A stretch of DNA of 64,000 nt from assembly GCA_029204225.1 (NCBI GenBank), contig CM055106.1, positions 46,806,633-46,870,632 on the forward strand, given 5' to 3'. The notes beneath the pieces were generated by a model. The model was given only the letters and a program-made list of their open reading frames with translations. It was not told the origin of the DNA and did no database searches. Source of the stretch: Diphasiastrum complanatum (taxonomy: Eukaryota; Streptophyta; Lycopodiopsida; Lycopodiales; Lycopodiaceae). The position numbers were made by a program, and so were the translations under genes. Numbering within the stretch: the first letter of the stretch is position 1; every line of letters starts with the position of its first letter. Positions 54,120-64,000 of the stretch are shown in pieces.

Positions 54120-55145
54120 TCATTGTTAGATGAAAAGTATTTCATTACCTTTATTGATGAGTTTTCCAGAAGAACAGTTGTTTATTTTATTTAACAGAAG
54201 TTAGAGGCTTTCATTAAATTCAGACAATTCAAAGAGCATGTTGAGAATCAAACTGGCAAACGAATCAAAGCGCTGAGGTCAGATAACGAGGGAGAATACA
54301 TCTCCAATGAATTCAAGGAGTACTGCCTCAACAACAGCATTGAGCAACAATATATCACCTCCTATCCACCTCAGTCAAATGATCTTGTTGAGAGAAAGAA
54401 TAGAACCTTAGTCGAATTGGAAAAGTGCATGTTACCACATGCGACACTTCTGAAGTCCTTCTGGGCTGAAGCTGTTTCAACAACGACCTATATTCAGAAC
54501 AGATGTCCTACTAAAGGCCTCTCAGAAAAAATACCATTCGAAGTTTGGACATGTACCAAACCTTCTTTATCAAACCTACGAGTTTTTGGATGTACTACTT
54601 TTGTGCATATACCTTGTGATCTCAGGAAGAAGCTCGACTTCCAGAGTATCAAATGTATTTTCATCAGCTACACTACTTCAGAACAAGCCTATAAGTTCTT
54701 TGATCCCATCGAGTCAAAGATATTCACTAGCCGGGATGTCATCTTCATCGAAGATCAGCTTCAAGACCTCAAAGGAAAGGGCAGTTCCCATGTAGCCGAC
54801 CTGTCAGATTCTCCTGATGCTTTGAACTTTCTAGTTTTGCAGGTGACTATTCCCATTGAAGGTCCAAGCTCTTCTACTTCCGACGAGAACAACGGATCAA
54901 CGGCGGGTCAGAAGATGATGATGTTGCAATTCAGCAACTACAGTATGATAGAAACGATCAACTTTCTCTATTACCCAAAAGATCTTCAAAAACCAGCCTA
55001 TCTTGTTCAGGCACTGACGTTTGTCGAAGAGGCACTCAGTCAGCCTGCTTCCGATCTCTGGAAAGAAGCTATGGATAAAGAGTATTCATCTCTTATCAAG
55101 AACCAGACATGGACGATTGTCAAATTACTGCTAGCAGAAACGTAG
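54120..55145 (+). pseudogene. Copia K integrase and linker
   Basis: Reading through one stop: KYFITFIDEFSRRTVVYF, NQTGKRIKALRSDNEGEY, SNDLVERKNRTL (third catalytic Glu), SFWAEAVSTTTYIQNRCPT, NLRVFGCTTFVHIP and FTSRDVIFIEDQ, then a linker to ALSQPASDLWKEAMDKEY and QTWTIV. The first catalytic Asp box (HSD) is missing because the LTR fusion falls just before it. DEF replaces the usual DDF. Confidence 0.9.
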
Positions 55146-55620
55146 TTGATTGCAAATGGATTTTCAAAGTCAAGTACAATGTAGATGGAAGCATCAACAG
55201 AAGAAAGGCACGACTTGTCACCAGAGGATTTTCTCAGGTATACAACATCAATTAAACTGAAACTTTCAATCCAGTAGTCAAGCATTCTTCTATTCAACTT
55301 TTGCTATCATTTGCCACTGCAGCAGATCTGGAAATACATAAAATGGATGTACAGATAGCATATCTCAATGGAGTTATCAAAGAAGACAATTACATGGTGC
55401 AACCCGAAGGTTATATAATTGAGGGTAAATACAATCATGTGTGCAAACTCTATAAGGCACTTTATGGCTTGAAGCAATATGCTTGAGCATGGTTTCAAAG
55501 GATCAATACTTTTCTTATTGATCACGGCTACACAACTAGCTCTTTAGATTCAAACGTTTACTTCAAAGCAGTGCAACAGTCTTTTATCATTATCACTTTA
55601 TATGTGGATGACACATTGTC
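55146..55620 (+). pseudogene. Copia K reverse transcriptase
   Basis: In a shifted frame: DCKWIFKVKYNVDGSI, RKARLVTRGFSQVYNI, IHKMDVQIAYLNGVIKED (first catalytic Asp, DV), CKLYKALYGLKQYA, then a stop, and ITLYVDDT (active-site YVDD). All RT catalytic positions are present, but frame breaks near 55143 and 55485 prevent translation. Confidence 0.85.
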
Positions 55621-55892
55621 TGAATCAATATGCTCCGATGACATTATTTTTTGATAATCAAAGTGCCATCGCTTTATCAGCCAATCCTAGATTTCATTCC
55701 AAGAGTAAGCACATTGAATTGAAGTATCATTTCGTCAGAAGAAAAGTCCTCAACGAAGAGGTTAGATTACAATATTATAGAACGCAAGATATGACAACTG
55801 ATATTTTTACCAAAGCATTAAGTTTGGATACACACAAAAGATTTTGTGTAGAACTAAGTTTGAAGGTCAAGGCATTCAAGAATTTAGATTAA
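55602..55892 (+). pseudogene. Copia K RNase H
   Basis: The frame fuses the tail of the YVDD box to LFFDNQSAIALSANPRFHSK, HIELKYHFVRRKVL and TTDIFTKALSLDTHKRF, ending at LSLKVKAFKNLD just before the polypurine tract. The part of RNase H before the DNQ box (the YADADWAG-type region) is deleted. Confidence 0.85.
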
Positions 55893-55899
55893 GGGGGAG

Positions 55900-57053
55900 T
55901 GTTGGATTATTCTCCTTCTTATCAATCGACTAATCGATTTTAATCTTCATCCGTTGCTTATGCAATTCTACAGATTTTCTCGTGTTTTTATAGTCTGCAA
56001 TTTTTCAAGTGTTTTTACACAGTCTGCAAAAATACACAGAGTTTTACCATAGTGTCACCTTTTGCATTTTTCGCCTGTCATGATTTGCGAGCATATATGC
56101 AGAGTCGCATTTTCACTTGACAGAATGTTGTATTTTTTGTCTTTCAGGATTTGCGAGCATATATGCAGTCGCATTTTTCACTTGGCAGAATGTTGCATTC
56201 TTCGCTTTTTCCAAAGTGCCTCAAAATGCTAAGGACATGACTCTAGCAAAGTGCAGGGCGACCCTAAATGAGATTTAAAACCATTGTCTCCTTTTTCGTG
56301 TTTTTCGCAAAATCTCGACACTATTGCTTTTCACGAGAATCTCGCATGTGGCTGTTTTAGTTCATTTATGTAGAACTACAGTTTTGGTTCATTTATGCAG
56401 ACAGAATGTTTACGGCCAATTTCACCGCTTATCAGCAATCAATGACAAGGAATCGGATGGATGCCAGTGGATCACCAGCCAACTGGCGATCGCAATTGAC
56501 GACCTAATTTCTTAGTGTAAATAGCTGTTCATATTCATAAAGTTTTCAATAATCATCAAAATTATCAGAAGAAGCATTTGAATGTTTAGCTCTCTCTCAA
56601 GCCTGCGAGCTTGAACACTCTTGAGCATTCTAGCTCACTTCTTAGAGTTGTTTTAGAAATTGTTATTGCGCCACTGCTTATCAACATTGTGCTTAATTCA
56701 GACTTATTCTCAGTTACTCAGAGACAACTTAGAGTGCGTGGTTTCTATCTGCTATTGTTTTGCGCTCACTAGCATCTGATTTATTTTTCTAAATCAATAC
56801 TATCTTCTTATTGCATTCAGTATATGTCAGAATGCATGCATCTCTGTATTGATTTTGTAACTGATAGAAATTGTCTGAGAATTCAATACTTCATGTTTGG
56901 CTACGTAATCACTTAGTATCTAGCAATTTCAAAGTTAGTTGCTAAAGACTGAACGTGATTTTAATCACTACTGCTTTGTTCAATTTTTGATAGGTGTAGT
57001 CATGCATTGGAAGTAGGAAGTTTCCGCTGCAATTTATCATCCTATTTCTGACA
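55900..57053 (+). repeat. Copia K 3' LTR, complete
   Basis: TGTTGGATTATTCTCC to ..TTTCTGACA, 1154 bp, followed by the target duplication GTCTT. It is preceded by the polypurine tract AAGGGGGAG. Confidence 0.9.
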
Positions 57054-57080
57054 GTCTTGTTATTATTTGGTGCCTCAACT

Positions 57081-58109
57081 TGTTAAGAAATGTGGAGCCT
57101 CTGATCCCACATTGTCCAAGTTTTTGTTATATATTGTAAAAATTTTCAATTTTTATACATGTAAATGTGCTATAGTGCCTAAATTCATGTAAAGGCCTAT
57201 TTGCACTTTGTAAATTCACATTTAGGGTAGAATTTGCGACGTTCCATAAGAGACGCAGGAGTGGATCTCAACCGACATTTTGGCGGTTGGTAAACGACAT
57301 TGAGGCCAATGATCGTTCCTATAAGGTCAACACTTTGTGCCATTGTACTTACGCATTTTGCACAGAGCTGAGTATCAATAGAGAGAGAAGAGCAAGTTTC
57401 TATAACTTGAGCATACTTTCCCTCTATCATCTTTTACAGCATTACATCTTATCAATTGAGAGAATACACTCTATATGATCTGTAATTGTTTGTGACACTG
57501 TTTTGTTTGCATCACACATATTTCTCAGTTTTACTGAATTTTAGCCACTCTAACATGGATTTTCAAGCGTCACCAGCAAGCAACAATTCTGACTAATGTG
57601 TGCAGGGAATTAGCTGAAGCTATTAAGCATAACCTTTAGCAGAACTTCTTTCAATTATGAATGAGCTATATATTCAGATAATCAGTTTGTTTGATGCTCT
57701 AAACTGTTTGCTTCCTGCGATAAGAACTAGTTCTATGTGCTTGATTAATAGGAATCTTTAGCCAATGTGATTCTGTCTGATGAATCTATTTGCTAGTTGT
57801 TGTCTGATCTGATTGTTCATCTAATACCCGAAGAGCCTGAAAGATAAAGTAATCTTTACAACCGTAGAACTTGACCAAATCGTTTCATCATTGGTGTTCC
57901 TGGATGCCAATTCACCCAAATATCTTTGGATCACCAGATATGTCGTTGTAGTATTCACTTTGAATATTACACATCCCAGTCTGTTTACCATCATACATAC
58001 ATTTATCACACAAAAGATGAGATTATTCTCTCTCTTGGGGAACGATCAAACCTTTTATACTACTTAATTCATCGATTTTGTGGAAATCTATAATGACTAG
58101 GCCACCACA
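57081..58109 (+). repeat. Gypsy 2 5' LTR (start tentative)
   Basis: It ends ..GCCACCACA five bases before an Asp-tRNA primer site. The proposed start TGTTAAGAAATGTGG at 57081 lies only 22 bp after copia K, so the true start could instead be left of K, with K inserted in this LTR. A TATA-like TTGTTATATATTG lies near 57126. Confidence 0.5.
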
Positions 58110-58114
58110 TAATT

Positions 58115-58133
58115 TGGCGCCATTGCCAGGGAG
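58115..58133 (+). other. Primer binding site, tRNA-Asp type
   Basis: TGGCGCCATTGCCAGGGAG, two to three bases off the sites at 10714 and 13242. Confidence 0.7.
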
Positions 58134-58197
58134 ATGAATGTCATCTTTTGCAATATTTTTAAGTGTATTATGTCTACGAATCTTTCTCATCTAATGC

Positions 58198-59055
58198 ATG
58201 CCAAGAACATACTCTCAAGCAACTATTGAACAGAAACGTTTAGAGCCGCGTGCACAGCGATTAGAAGCATATAGAAAATCTAGAGATTTGTATTTGCAGA
58301 AATTGCAAAACTCGCTAGTTAGAGCAAGATTAACACCTGAAGCGTTTAATGATCTTCTAAACGCTACTACAACATTTGTAGATTCATTCGAAGAAAGATC
58401 CGTTGAAACATCAAGTTCTACAGATTCATCTGAATCAGATTCATCTGAATCAGATTCATCTGAATTAGATTTGTCTGATTCCACTTCCAAACCAAGTCTA
58501 GAATCAAAATCTTCTTCTTCAAAACCATTATCTGAGTGTAGTCTAGATTTTGATCCTTCAAATCCTCCGAGTCCTCCAAGTTCACCTAGTTCACCACCAT
58601 CTAATAATATGGCTAACCCAGTGCCACCCACATCTACAAAAATCAGATACGATTTCTTTAAGAGATCATCATCTGAAGATGCGAATAGTTATTTGTCGCA
58701 GTTTGAATACATTACCATAGCAAACAAAGAACATATGGATGAGGACAAAGTTAGAATTTTGCCAGGTCTTCTGCGAAAGCAGACTAGGATTTGGTATAGT
58801 CAATTAGTGCCGGAAACGGTTAATACTTGGAATGCTTTAAAAGCAGCATTCCTTAAACAGTTTAGGGAGATACGATATTCCACTAGACTGTTGGCTTGGC
58901 TTAATTCAGTTGAGAAAAAGCCGAAGGAATCACTTAGGAAATATACTCGTAGAATTAAAAATTTAATAGGAAAGTTAGGAGCCCAGTATCCGATTCCTAT
59001 GCAAAATGAATGGTTCTTGGGTGGTTTGCCTAAGAAAATGGATCGCTATTGTTGA
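58198..59055 (+). CDS. Gypsy 2 Gag (intact frame)
   Basis: A 285-residue frame. Residues 1-60 form a charged helix; 70-125 are tandem SSESD and SSPPS acidic/Pro-Ser tracts (including three SSESD units); residues 150-285 are the retrotransposon Gag core: RYDFFKRSSSEDANSYLSQF, DKVRILPGLLRKQTRIWYSQ, WNALKAAFLKQFREI, PKESLRKYTRRIKNLIGKLG and EWFLGGLPKKMDRYC. The stop TGA falls inside the conserved YCRQG-like end, and the next frame (59049-59387) continues it, so a nonsense change separates Gag from its knuckle. The first ATG after the primer site is 58189-58200; MPRTYS (58198) is the likely start. The domain would form particles for element RNA. Confidence 0.8.
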   Translation: MPRTYSQATIEQKRLEPRAQRLEAYRKSRDLYLQKLQNSLVRARLTPEAFNDLLNATTTFVDSFEERSVETSSSTDSSESDSSESDSSELDLSDSTSKPSLESKSSSSKPLSECSLDFDPSNPPSPPSSPSSPPSNNMANPVPPTSTKIRYDFFKRSSSEDANSYLSQFEYITIANKEHMDEDKVRILPGLLRKQTRIWYSQLVPETVNTWNALKAAFLKQFREIRYSTRLLAWLNSVEKKPKESLRKYTRRIKNLIGKLGAQYPIPMQNEWFLGGLPKKMDRYC

Positions 59056-59840
59056 CAGGGTTTGATGACTTCTTTGGAAGATGTCATCGCTTCTGCCGAG
59101 AATTACGAAACTTTCAAATTTCTTGTAGACAGAGAAATGAAAGAAAAAGTAGTAATAAGCATAAATCGAAACGTACAGAAGAATCTGAATCATCTAATGA
59201 GTCTGAATCAGAATCTGATTCAGCGGATGAGAAAGCATCTTCAGAGTATTCATCTTATTCTTCTTCATCAGAAGAAGAATCTTCTTATAGGAAATCCAAG
59301 AATAGGAACTCAGATAGGAAGAAAAGAATGGAGAAATCCAAAAAGATGGATCCATTAAGAAAAAGTGTTGAGATGTTAGCAAAATAAATGAGTGATTTAA
59401 AGGTCCAAATTTCTGATGTTAAAGCCAAGAGAAAAAAAAGTAAAGCTTAACGCCAATGTTTGGTGTACCGCTTGTGGGAAGGAAGGTCATTCTAAGACTA
59501 ACTGTCCCAGTTTACAAACTAACTATTTAGAAGAGGAATTATTCCTCTGTCCAATTAATAATCATGAGGAGGTAGCTTATACTGCAACTCCTACTAACCA
59601 AAAAACCATTATACCAAAACATCGTACTGGTCAACAGTACACTATTTTGCATAGGGGTGGGACACGAGATCCCACTCCACCACCCAGAGTAAGGGGTTCA
59701 TGCTACAATTGCAGAGCCCCGGTCACTATTCACTTGATTGCCCTGAACCCAGGAGGTCAATAGGATACGTGCCACTCTGGGCTAACTGTAAAGGCAAAGG
59801 GCATGTCACTGCTGAATATCCTTAGCCACAACAACCACGG
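59049..59840 (+). pseudogene. Gypsy 2 Gag C-terminus with zinc knuckles
   Basis: After the stop, the frames give LEDVIASAENYETF, an acidic Ser-rich stretch, and CTACGKEGHSKTNC (about 59475), a perfect CCHC knuckle. CYNCRAPVTIHL follows, a knuckle disturbed by a 1-base shift, then CPEPRRSIGYVP-like sequence and NCKGKGHVTAEY, in which the last Cys is Tyr. The order of three knuckles repeats gypsy 1. Confidence 0.7.
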
Positions 59841-60184
59841 TCTAAACCAAGGTCTGTAAACTCGCCTAGAGAAGATGACCCTTGGCCATCTAAGACTAAC
59901 ACTGACATGATAGTTCAGAGTATAGAAGTAGAGTCTGAATCATTAGATCAAGACCATCAATGGCTAGATTTAGATGTAGAGATAAATAAAGTAACTAGTA
60001 GAAGTATTGAAGATTCTTTAACTTTTAAAGATAAGAAGAAAACTAAGACGAAATTGGTGAAAACCGCAAAAAACGCAAAAAATGCGACAGAAAAAGCGAG
60101 GTCGCAGAACAGTTAGTAAAAGTTCCTAATAATAAAGAATTAAACCTTGATAGGCCTAATGAACCACCTTAAGACATTTAAGAT

Positions 60185-60660
60185 TAGCTGATGCAACTAG
60201 AAGATCACCAATAGGAGAATTGTCTCAGGTTACAGTTTATTTTGGAGACCATAAGTTTCTTATGGATTTTATAATATTAAGAACTACAAGACAATTGTCA
60301 TATAAAGTATTATTAGGACGACCATGGCTCTACCAGGCCGATGTCATAACCCACTGGAAGAAGAAGAAGATTACCTTTAGAGACTAGATGGAGACACTGA
60401 CGGGGAAAAGTCACAAAAGAATTTCTATATCATGGGAAAATGATAAGTACGAAGGTGAGACACCTACATCATCCAAGAGCTATACTTCAAAGGATGAAGG
60501 GCTTCAGTCAGTAGGGACTGGGGAAGGGGAGAGGTTTGTCACACTAAGTATACCTGCATACAGTAAAAGAGTAGAATATGTAGATAGAGGAGATTGTGGA
60601 GTTTCAGAGATTAGTGTTATCATAGGAGATCAGACTATAGATAGAATACTAATAGACTCA
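60185..60660 (+). pseudogene. Gypsy 2 protease, halves in reversed order
   Basis: 60185-60385 reads LRLADATRRSPIGEL, VTVYFGDHKFLMDFI and YKVLLGRPWLYQ, the C-terminal half of the protease plus its following strand, with no DSG box before it. After NDKYEGETP (60440) and 140 further bases comes EISVIIGDQTIDRILIDS (60605-60660), the N-terminal half with the start of the DSG motif, cut after Ser by the inverted LTR (Cys follows instead of Gly). Confidence 0.6.
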
Positions 60661-61900
60661 TGTCGTACTATACCAACAAGGTTAATATAGATTTTGTAGC
60701 AAATAGTGTTGTTCCCATAGAGGACAGCGTTAGAAAGTTATGTTTTTGGTACAATTTATGACAAGTGGTTTCAAGTGCTGGTTGTCGACAGACATTAAAA
60801 GTAACCAGTATTACTTATATTTGGGTGTGTTGTGTTGATAATTTTCAGAACAACAATCTGGCCTCTATCAAATCGAATGAAACGTGTTCTACAGATGAGA
60901 TGTTATCAGAGTAGTACAACAGTACTACACTTTGGCCGATTAAGGTGTCAACAGAGAGTTGAGAAATGTTCAATGTATTCGTGATTGTACAGACAATTAA
61001 TTAATCGCGTTCGCGAACTGTTCGTTTCTAGACAGAAGTCCTCAACAACTAAAGTCCAAATTAATGGTTTCAGAGCACGATAGAAACTTATGTTAGTGAC
61101 AATCAAGAAAACAGATCAAAGACTCAATTCTTCAGACAGGGACTGTCATCTCATATGTATACATACAGTTTTATTCAATGATCATGCTAGACTGTACCAA
61201 AGATAGTCGTTATTCGAGTGCCAAAAAAAAAGTATTCACGATAGACGAATAAGATGATTTTAAGACGGTTCTTTAGAGCATGCTTTACGGATACACAGCA
61301 AGCGACTGTAATGCACTAGAGAGTTTGTCTGATCAGAGAGTAATTTATGTAATGCGTTAGAGATTGTTAGCAGACTCAAGATCACTCACACTCAGCAGTG
61401 CGAAGAACAGAGATAAGAGAGAATAACTCACAAAACTCTATTCACTTCTTCAATCTCTTACATATGCATAAACTCTTCTCTCTCGATGCTCGAGACTGAA
61501 GTGTAAGATCTATATATGTTCTACGAGGCGAACAAACACACCTTTTAGACAACAGGTGCGTCGCTCCCCCGAAAGGGTCTAGTTAACAATTAGACTACGT
61601 ATACATTCAATTATACCATGAAAGGTATATTTAACTAAGAGTTAAAGTTACTCTAGTTTAACATGTCTTTTCGTATCTAGTCGTTTCGTGTGGACGACCT
61701 AGTAAAGGTTATCCAAGGCAATGTCTTTCCTATTAAAGGTCTTGCCCTTAATTACAAAGCAAGTACTTAGGAGATATTTTCTCGAAAAATGACTTAGTCT
61801 TATATTTCGTCCTTTAGATATTTCTTTGTCTTAGAGAATATGTGTCTTGTTGTTTCTTTAATTGAATAGGTTGTTTTGAGTTGATCTTTGAATTGTTGAT
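60661..61900 (-). repeat. Ty3/gypsy LTR in inverted orientation (outer limit approximate)
   Basis: From 60661 (TGTCGTACTATACC) to about 61382 the sequence is the reverse complement of the gypsy 1 LTR (12794-13229), starting exactly at the LTR terminus. It includes about 290 bp (60860-61151) that gypsy 1 lacks. On the minus strand a TATA box (CATATATAGATC) lies near 61515, so U3 extends further right, to an undetermined point near 61.9 kb. No matching target duplication was found. Confidence 0.7.
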
Positions 61901-62349
61901 GAAAACTGGAATCAAACTTCAAAACATCTTTAAACTTCAAAAATTCAGCATCCCATTGAAACATCAGCACAACAAAGGCATGAATGAATGTTTTATGAAC
62001 GATTCAATTATTTATATAGTTTTTGAGCAAACTCCAAGTTTTGTTGAGCTTCGATCAACAGCAAGTCTTCTTTTGATTTTGTGTAATGACCAATTGGTAA
62101 ATTGCCGAATTCTTCTAATTTGACCCCAAGCAATATTCCATCGAACAGCTCTTGAGATAACTTTGTATCTTCGTCTGAATCACTACGAAGGGTGACTTCT
62201 TTACAGTAACGAGCTGAAAATCTAATAAAAGAGCTTTTAACATAAAGATTTTGAACAAAAAATAATGTTTTTGCCGCGAGAGTACCAAACTGCCAAAATG
62301 AATATGTACAGAACTGCTTGTAGCAAAATGACTTCCTTCTGTCTTGCAG
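61901..62349. other. Unassigned sequence
   Basis: No gene recognised. If the inverted LTR belongs to a minus-strand element, this is its untranslated 3' interior or polypurine-tract region, but I could not place the tract. Confidence 0.35.
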
Positions 62350-62560
62350 ATTATGTCAAATTTTCGCAAAATAATCTACAAGATTTTGCTCCCAATCCAC
62401 ATAAAGGCTAAATAGTTCTGGATAAGCCATATTTATACTAATTAGCAACCCGACATCATTAAATTCGCCTAGATTCGCAACAGCTTGTGTTTTGTACAGC
62501 TGAAACTGCAACTTTCGCTTCCAAAAATGTCGCTTATTGTCTTCGTTCCGCAAAAATTGA
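62350..62560 (-). pseudogene. Unidentified minus-strand frame
   Basis: A 65-codon stretch (FWKRKLQFQLYKTQAVANLG, LISINMAYPELFSLYVDW) with protein-like composition but no recognised family. It may be the C-terminal part of the protein at 62866-63999, which is on the same strand. Confidence 0.3.
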
Positions 62561-62865
62561 AACTCTTTGATTCAAATATATTCTAGAGCATACCTAGTCG
62601 AAGAGCCTGTGTATAACTCTGCTGATCCGAAAGGCATGACCTGGAACTTACCCTGGATTATGCACCAATAGAGACATCATTTCTGTTCGATAGAGAGCTG
62701 GGCCCATAACCAGAGAAAGTTGTCTTTCTCCCAGGTCGCTTCCATTCGTCGAAGGCGATGCGTACTGCGCTTGGTAGCATCATGTAATCCACACGCCACT
62801 ACAATTCAACATTAAATGCATGTGGACACCATTTCCAGAAGCGTTTAGCAAATGCACGAAATCTG

Positions 62866-63999
62866 TCACCACATACCTTCGACTGATTGCATCGTGTTCG
62901 CTTTGGCTGTGTGGATGCAGTTGCCAAGTTGCAACTCAGCAGCCAGCTTCTGATCTTTCAATTGTTGCTTGAGATTTGTTAGCTCCTGCTCGAGCTTGTC
63001 GAGATTCGCGACAGCCTCCAAATACTCGGAATGGTCTGAGGCTCCAGAACAGGATGGCACAGCTTGAAGTTGTTGTGTGAGGTCATCAATGCGAAGCAGG
63101 GCCCGAAGATATTCGTCATGTGAATCGGGCCCGTTGCAAGATGGGGTGGCTTCACTCGAGAGCTCCTTCACTCGAGAGCTCCTTCAACTCCTTCAGCTCA
63201 GCCAACTCTTCCTCGACAAGTGCCTTCGCATCCTCGAGCGATTTCAAGAACTAGACTCAAAAATTTTTGAGCATCTGTCCTTGGAGCTGGTTCAGCTTTG
63301 TGAGATCTACTGTGATTGACCCTGCATTGGTGCACAGAGAGAGAGAAACTTCTGTGTTTCGAGAGAATGATTTCGTTCGATCAACTTCTGGTTGTCTGAT
63401 TCGAGCGAATCGATCTTCTCGTAGGATGCCTTTTAGATCTCTTCGCATCTCCTTGCTAAGTTAACAAATTCCATGGTAATCTTTTGATGGTACTTGTCCA
63501 ACTCGTATACTTCAGCCACTAGATTTTTGGCTTTCTCTGTCATGGTTCGAAACCACTGGGGCTGGTTGTCTGGTTCATCTTCATCTTCAATAGGTGCCCC
63601 AGGGTCGCCATCTTCACTAGGTGCCCAGGGGTCGCCTTCAGGCAACTGCTCGTACTTTTCTTTGATGTGTCAGACTGGGTTGCATCATCATCAGAGGGTG
63701 AGATGCACTCTGCTGCTTCTGAGAAGTGGAAGCAGATGCTAGCTTTGAAGAATCAGCAGCAGCAGCTCCATCTGTATCCATTGCCACAGCTGGAATTGTA
63801 TCTGGTGGGGATGGTGCAACCTTCAATCTCCATAGCATTGATAGCTGCCACTTCGACTGTTGGTGCAACATCTGGTGTAAACCGGAATAGGGACATGCAG
63901 TATGCGGGAAAGATCAATTGGCTTGGGAGCCAACATCCTTCCCGTCAGTATTGTTTTCTCTTGCTCGGTCAAAATGTCAAAATGGCGACACAATCGGGA
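62866..63999 (-). pseudogene. Unidentified coiled-coil protein, frameshifted, runs off the window
   Basis: Minus strand, read across frameshifts: FDILTEQEKTILTGRMLAPK and PIDLSRILHVPIPVYT (63990-63870), a Pro/Ala/Ser stretch with AVAMDTDGAAAADSSKLAS, acidic GDPWAPSEDGDPGAPIEDED, then WFRTMTEKAKNLVAEVYELD and ITMEFVNLARRCEEI, then IDSLESDNQKLIERNHSLET, and finally two similar units: PSCNGPDSHDEYLRALLRID with DLTQQL, and PSCSGASDHSEYLEAVANLD with KLEQEL. The last two thirds have the heptad look of a coiled coil. No catalytic domain or known family recognised. It may be an extra reading frame of an LTR element whose LTR is the one at 60661, or a decayed host gene. Confidence 0.45.
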
Positions 64000-64000
64000 A

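Larger units (their letters stand above)
53195..57053 (+). mobile_element. Copia K, deletion derivative bounded by GTCTT
   Basis: Target duplications GTCTT lie at 53190-53194 and 57054-57058. The 5' LTR (53195-54109) lacks its last 230 bp and is fused directly to integrase (about 54120), so primer site, gag and protease are gone. Integrase, linker and RT (54120-55620) follow; RT then jumps from its YVDD box to RNase H (55620-55892), and the polypurine tract AAGGGGGAG is followed by a complete 3' LTR (55900-57053). Stops at about 54196, 55143 and 55485 add to the damage. The element is recognisable end to end but non-autonomous. Confidence 0.9.
57081..60660 (+). mobile_element. Ty3/gypsy retrotransposon gypsy 2, truncated in protease
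   Basis: LTR, primer site (58115), gag (58198-59055), knuckle region (59410-59830), linker, C-terminal half of protease (60185-60385), linker with KYEGETP, then the N-terminal half of a protease up to LIDS (60660). At 60661 an inverted LTR begins. RT, RNase H, integrase and its own 3' LTR are not seen. It belongs to the same group as gypsy 1 by gag, knuckle and KYEGETP similarity. Confidence 0.75.

Noticed and set aside
58215-58631. Minus-strand Gly/Asp-Ser-rich frame
   Set aside because: Antisense of the serine-rich part of the gypsy 2 gag.

Overview
The window reads as nuclear DNA of a land plant, most likely a seed plant, with a large repeat-rich genome. The few host genes belong to plant families (a PV42-type CBS-domain protein, plant 6-phosphogluconate dehydrogenase, a SAUR remnant, a plant-specific serine-rich MAKR/BKI1-like protein), there are canonical GT-AG introns, and most of the remaining recognisable sequence is LTR-retrotransposon debris with plant-type primer sites (initiator-Met tRNA for copia, Asp tRNA for Ty3/gypsy). 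The species cannot be told from the sequence.

Layout. 1-9000: a decayed copia integrase (about 1755-2010), a multi-exon hAT transposase relic on the minus strand (2500-4205), a minus-strand SAUR fragment (6304-6546) and the last two coding exons of a PV42-like gene on the plus strand (7423-7768 and 8551-8895). 9000-17000: non-coding sequence, an isolated Asp-tRNA primer site, then a truncated Ty3/gypsy element (LTR, PBS, gag, protease, start of RT) that stops at 16620. 16800-29000: nested and inverted copia fragments (C, D, E and smaller pieces), one of them entered by an LTR (19777-20272) that has a primer site but no recognisable coding sequence behind it. 29000-31800: simple repeats and several tandem duplications. 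31805-33466: a complete intronless 6-phosphogluconate dehydrogenase gene on the minus strand, ending in a peroxisomal-type SRM tail. 33650-35130: copia scraps. 35130-39431: no coding sequence recognised.

39437-47983 is one minus-strand copia insertion bounded by a 5-bp target duplication (AGATA). It contains a tandem LTR-internal-LTR-internal structure, a plus-strand copia (43152-45170) nested inside it, and LTRs carrying a variable-number minisatellite with a hairpin in each unit. 49531-50859 holds the intronless MAKR/BKI1-like gene. 53195-57053 is a second target-duplication-bounded copia (GTCTT) that has lost its PBS, gag and protease and the stretch between the RT YVDD box and RNase H. 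57081-60660 is a Ty3/gypsy element whose protease is cut by an LTR in opposite orientation that starts exactly at 60661. The right end (62350-64000, minus strand) carries a frameshifted, coiled-coil, repeat-containing protein that I do not recognise; its position and strand fit an extra open reading frame upstream of that inverted LTR.

The host genes are not functionally linked to each other; they are islands between nested transposable elements. The most interesting material is the internally deleted copia family with repeat-bearing LTRs and the unidentified right-end protein.
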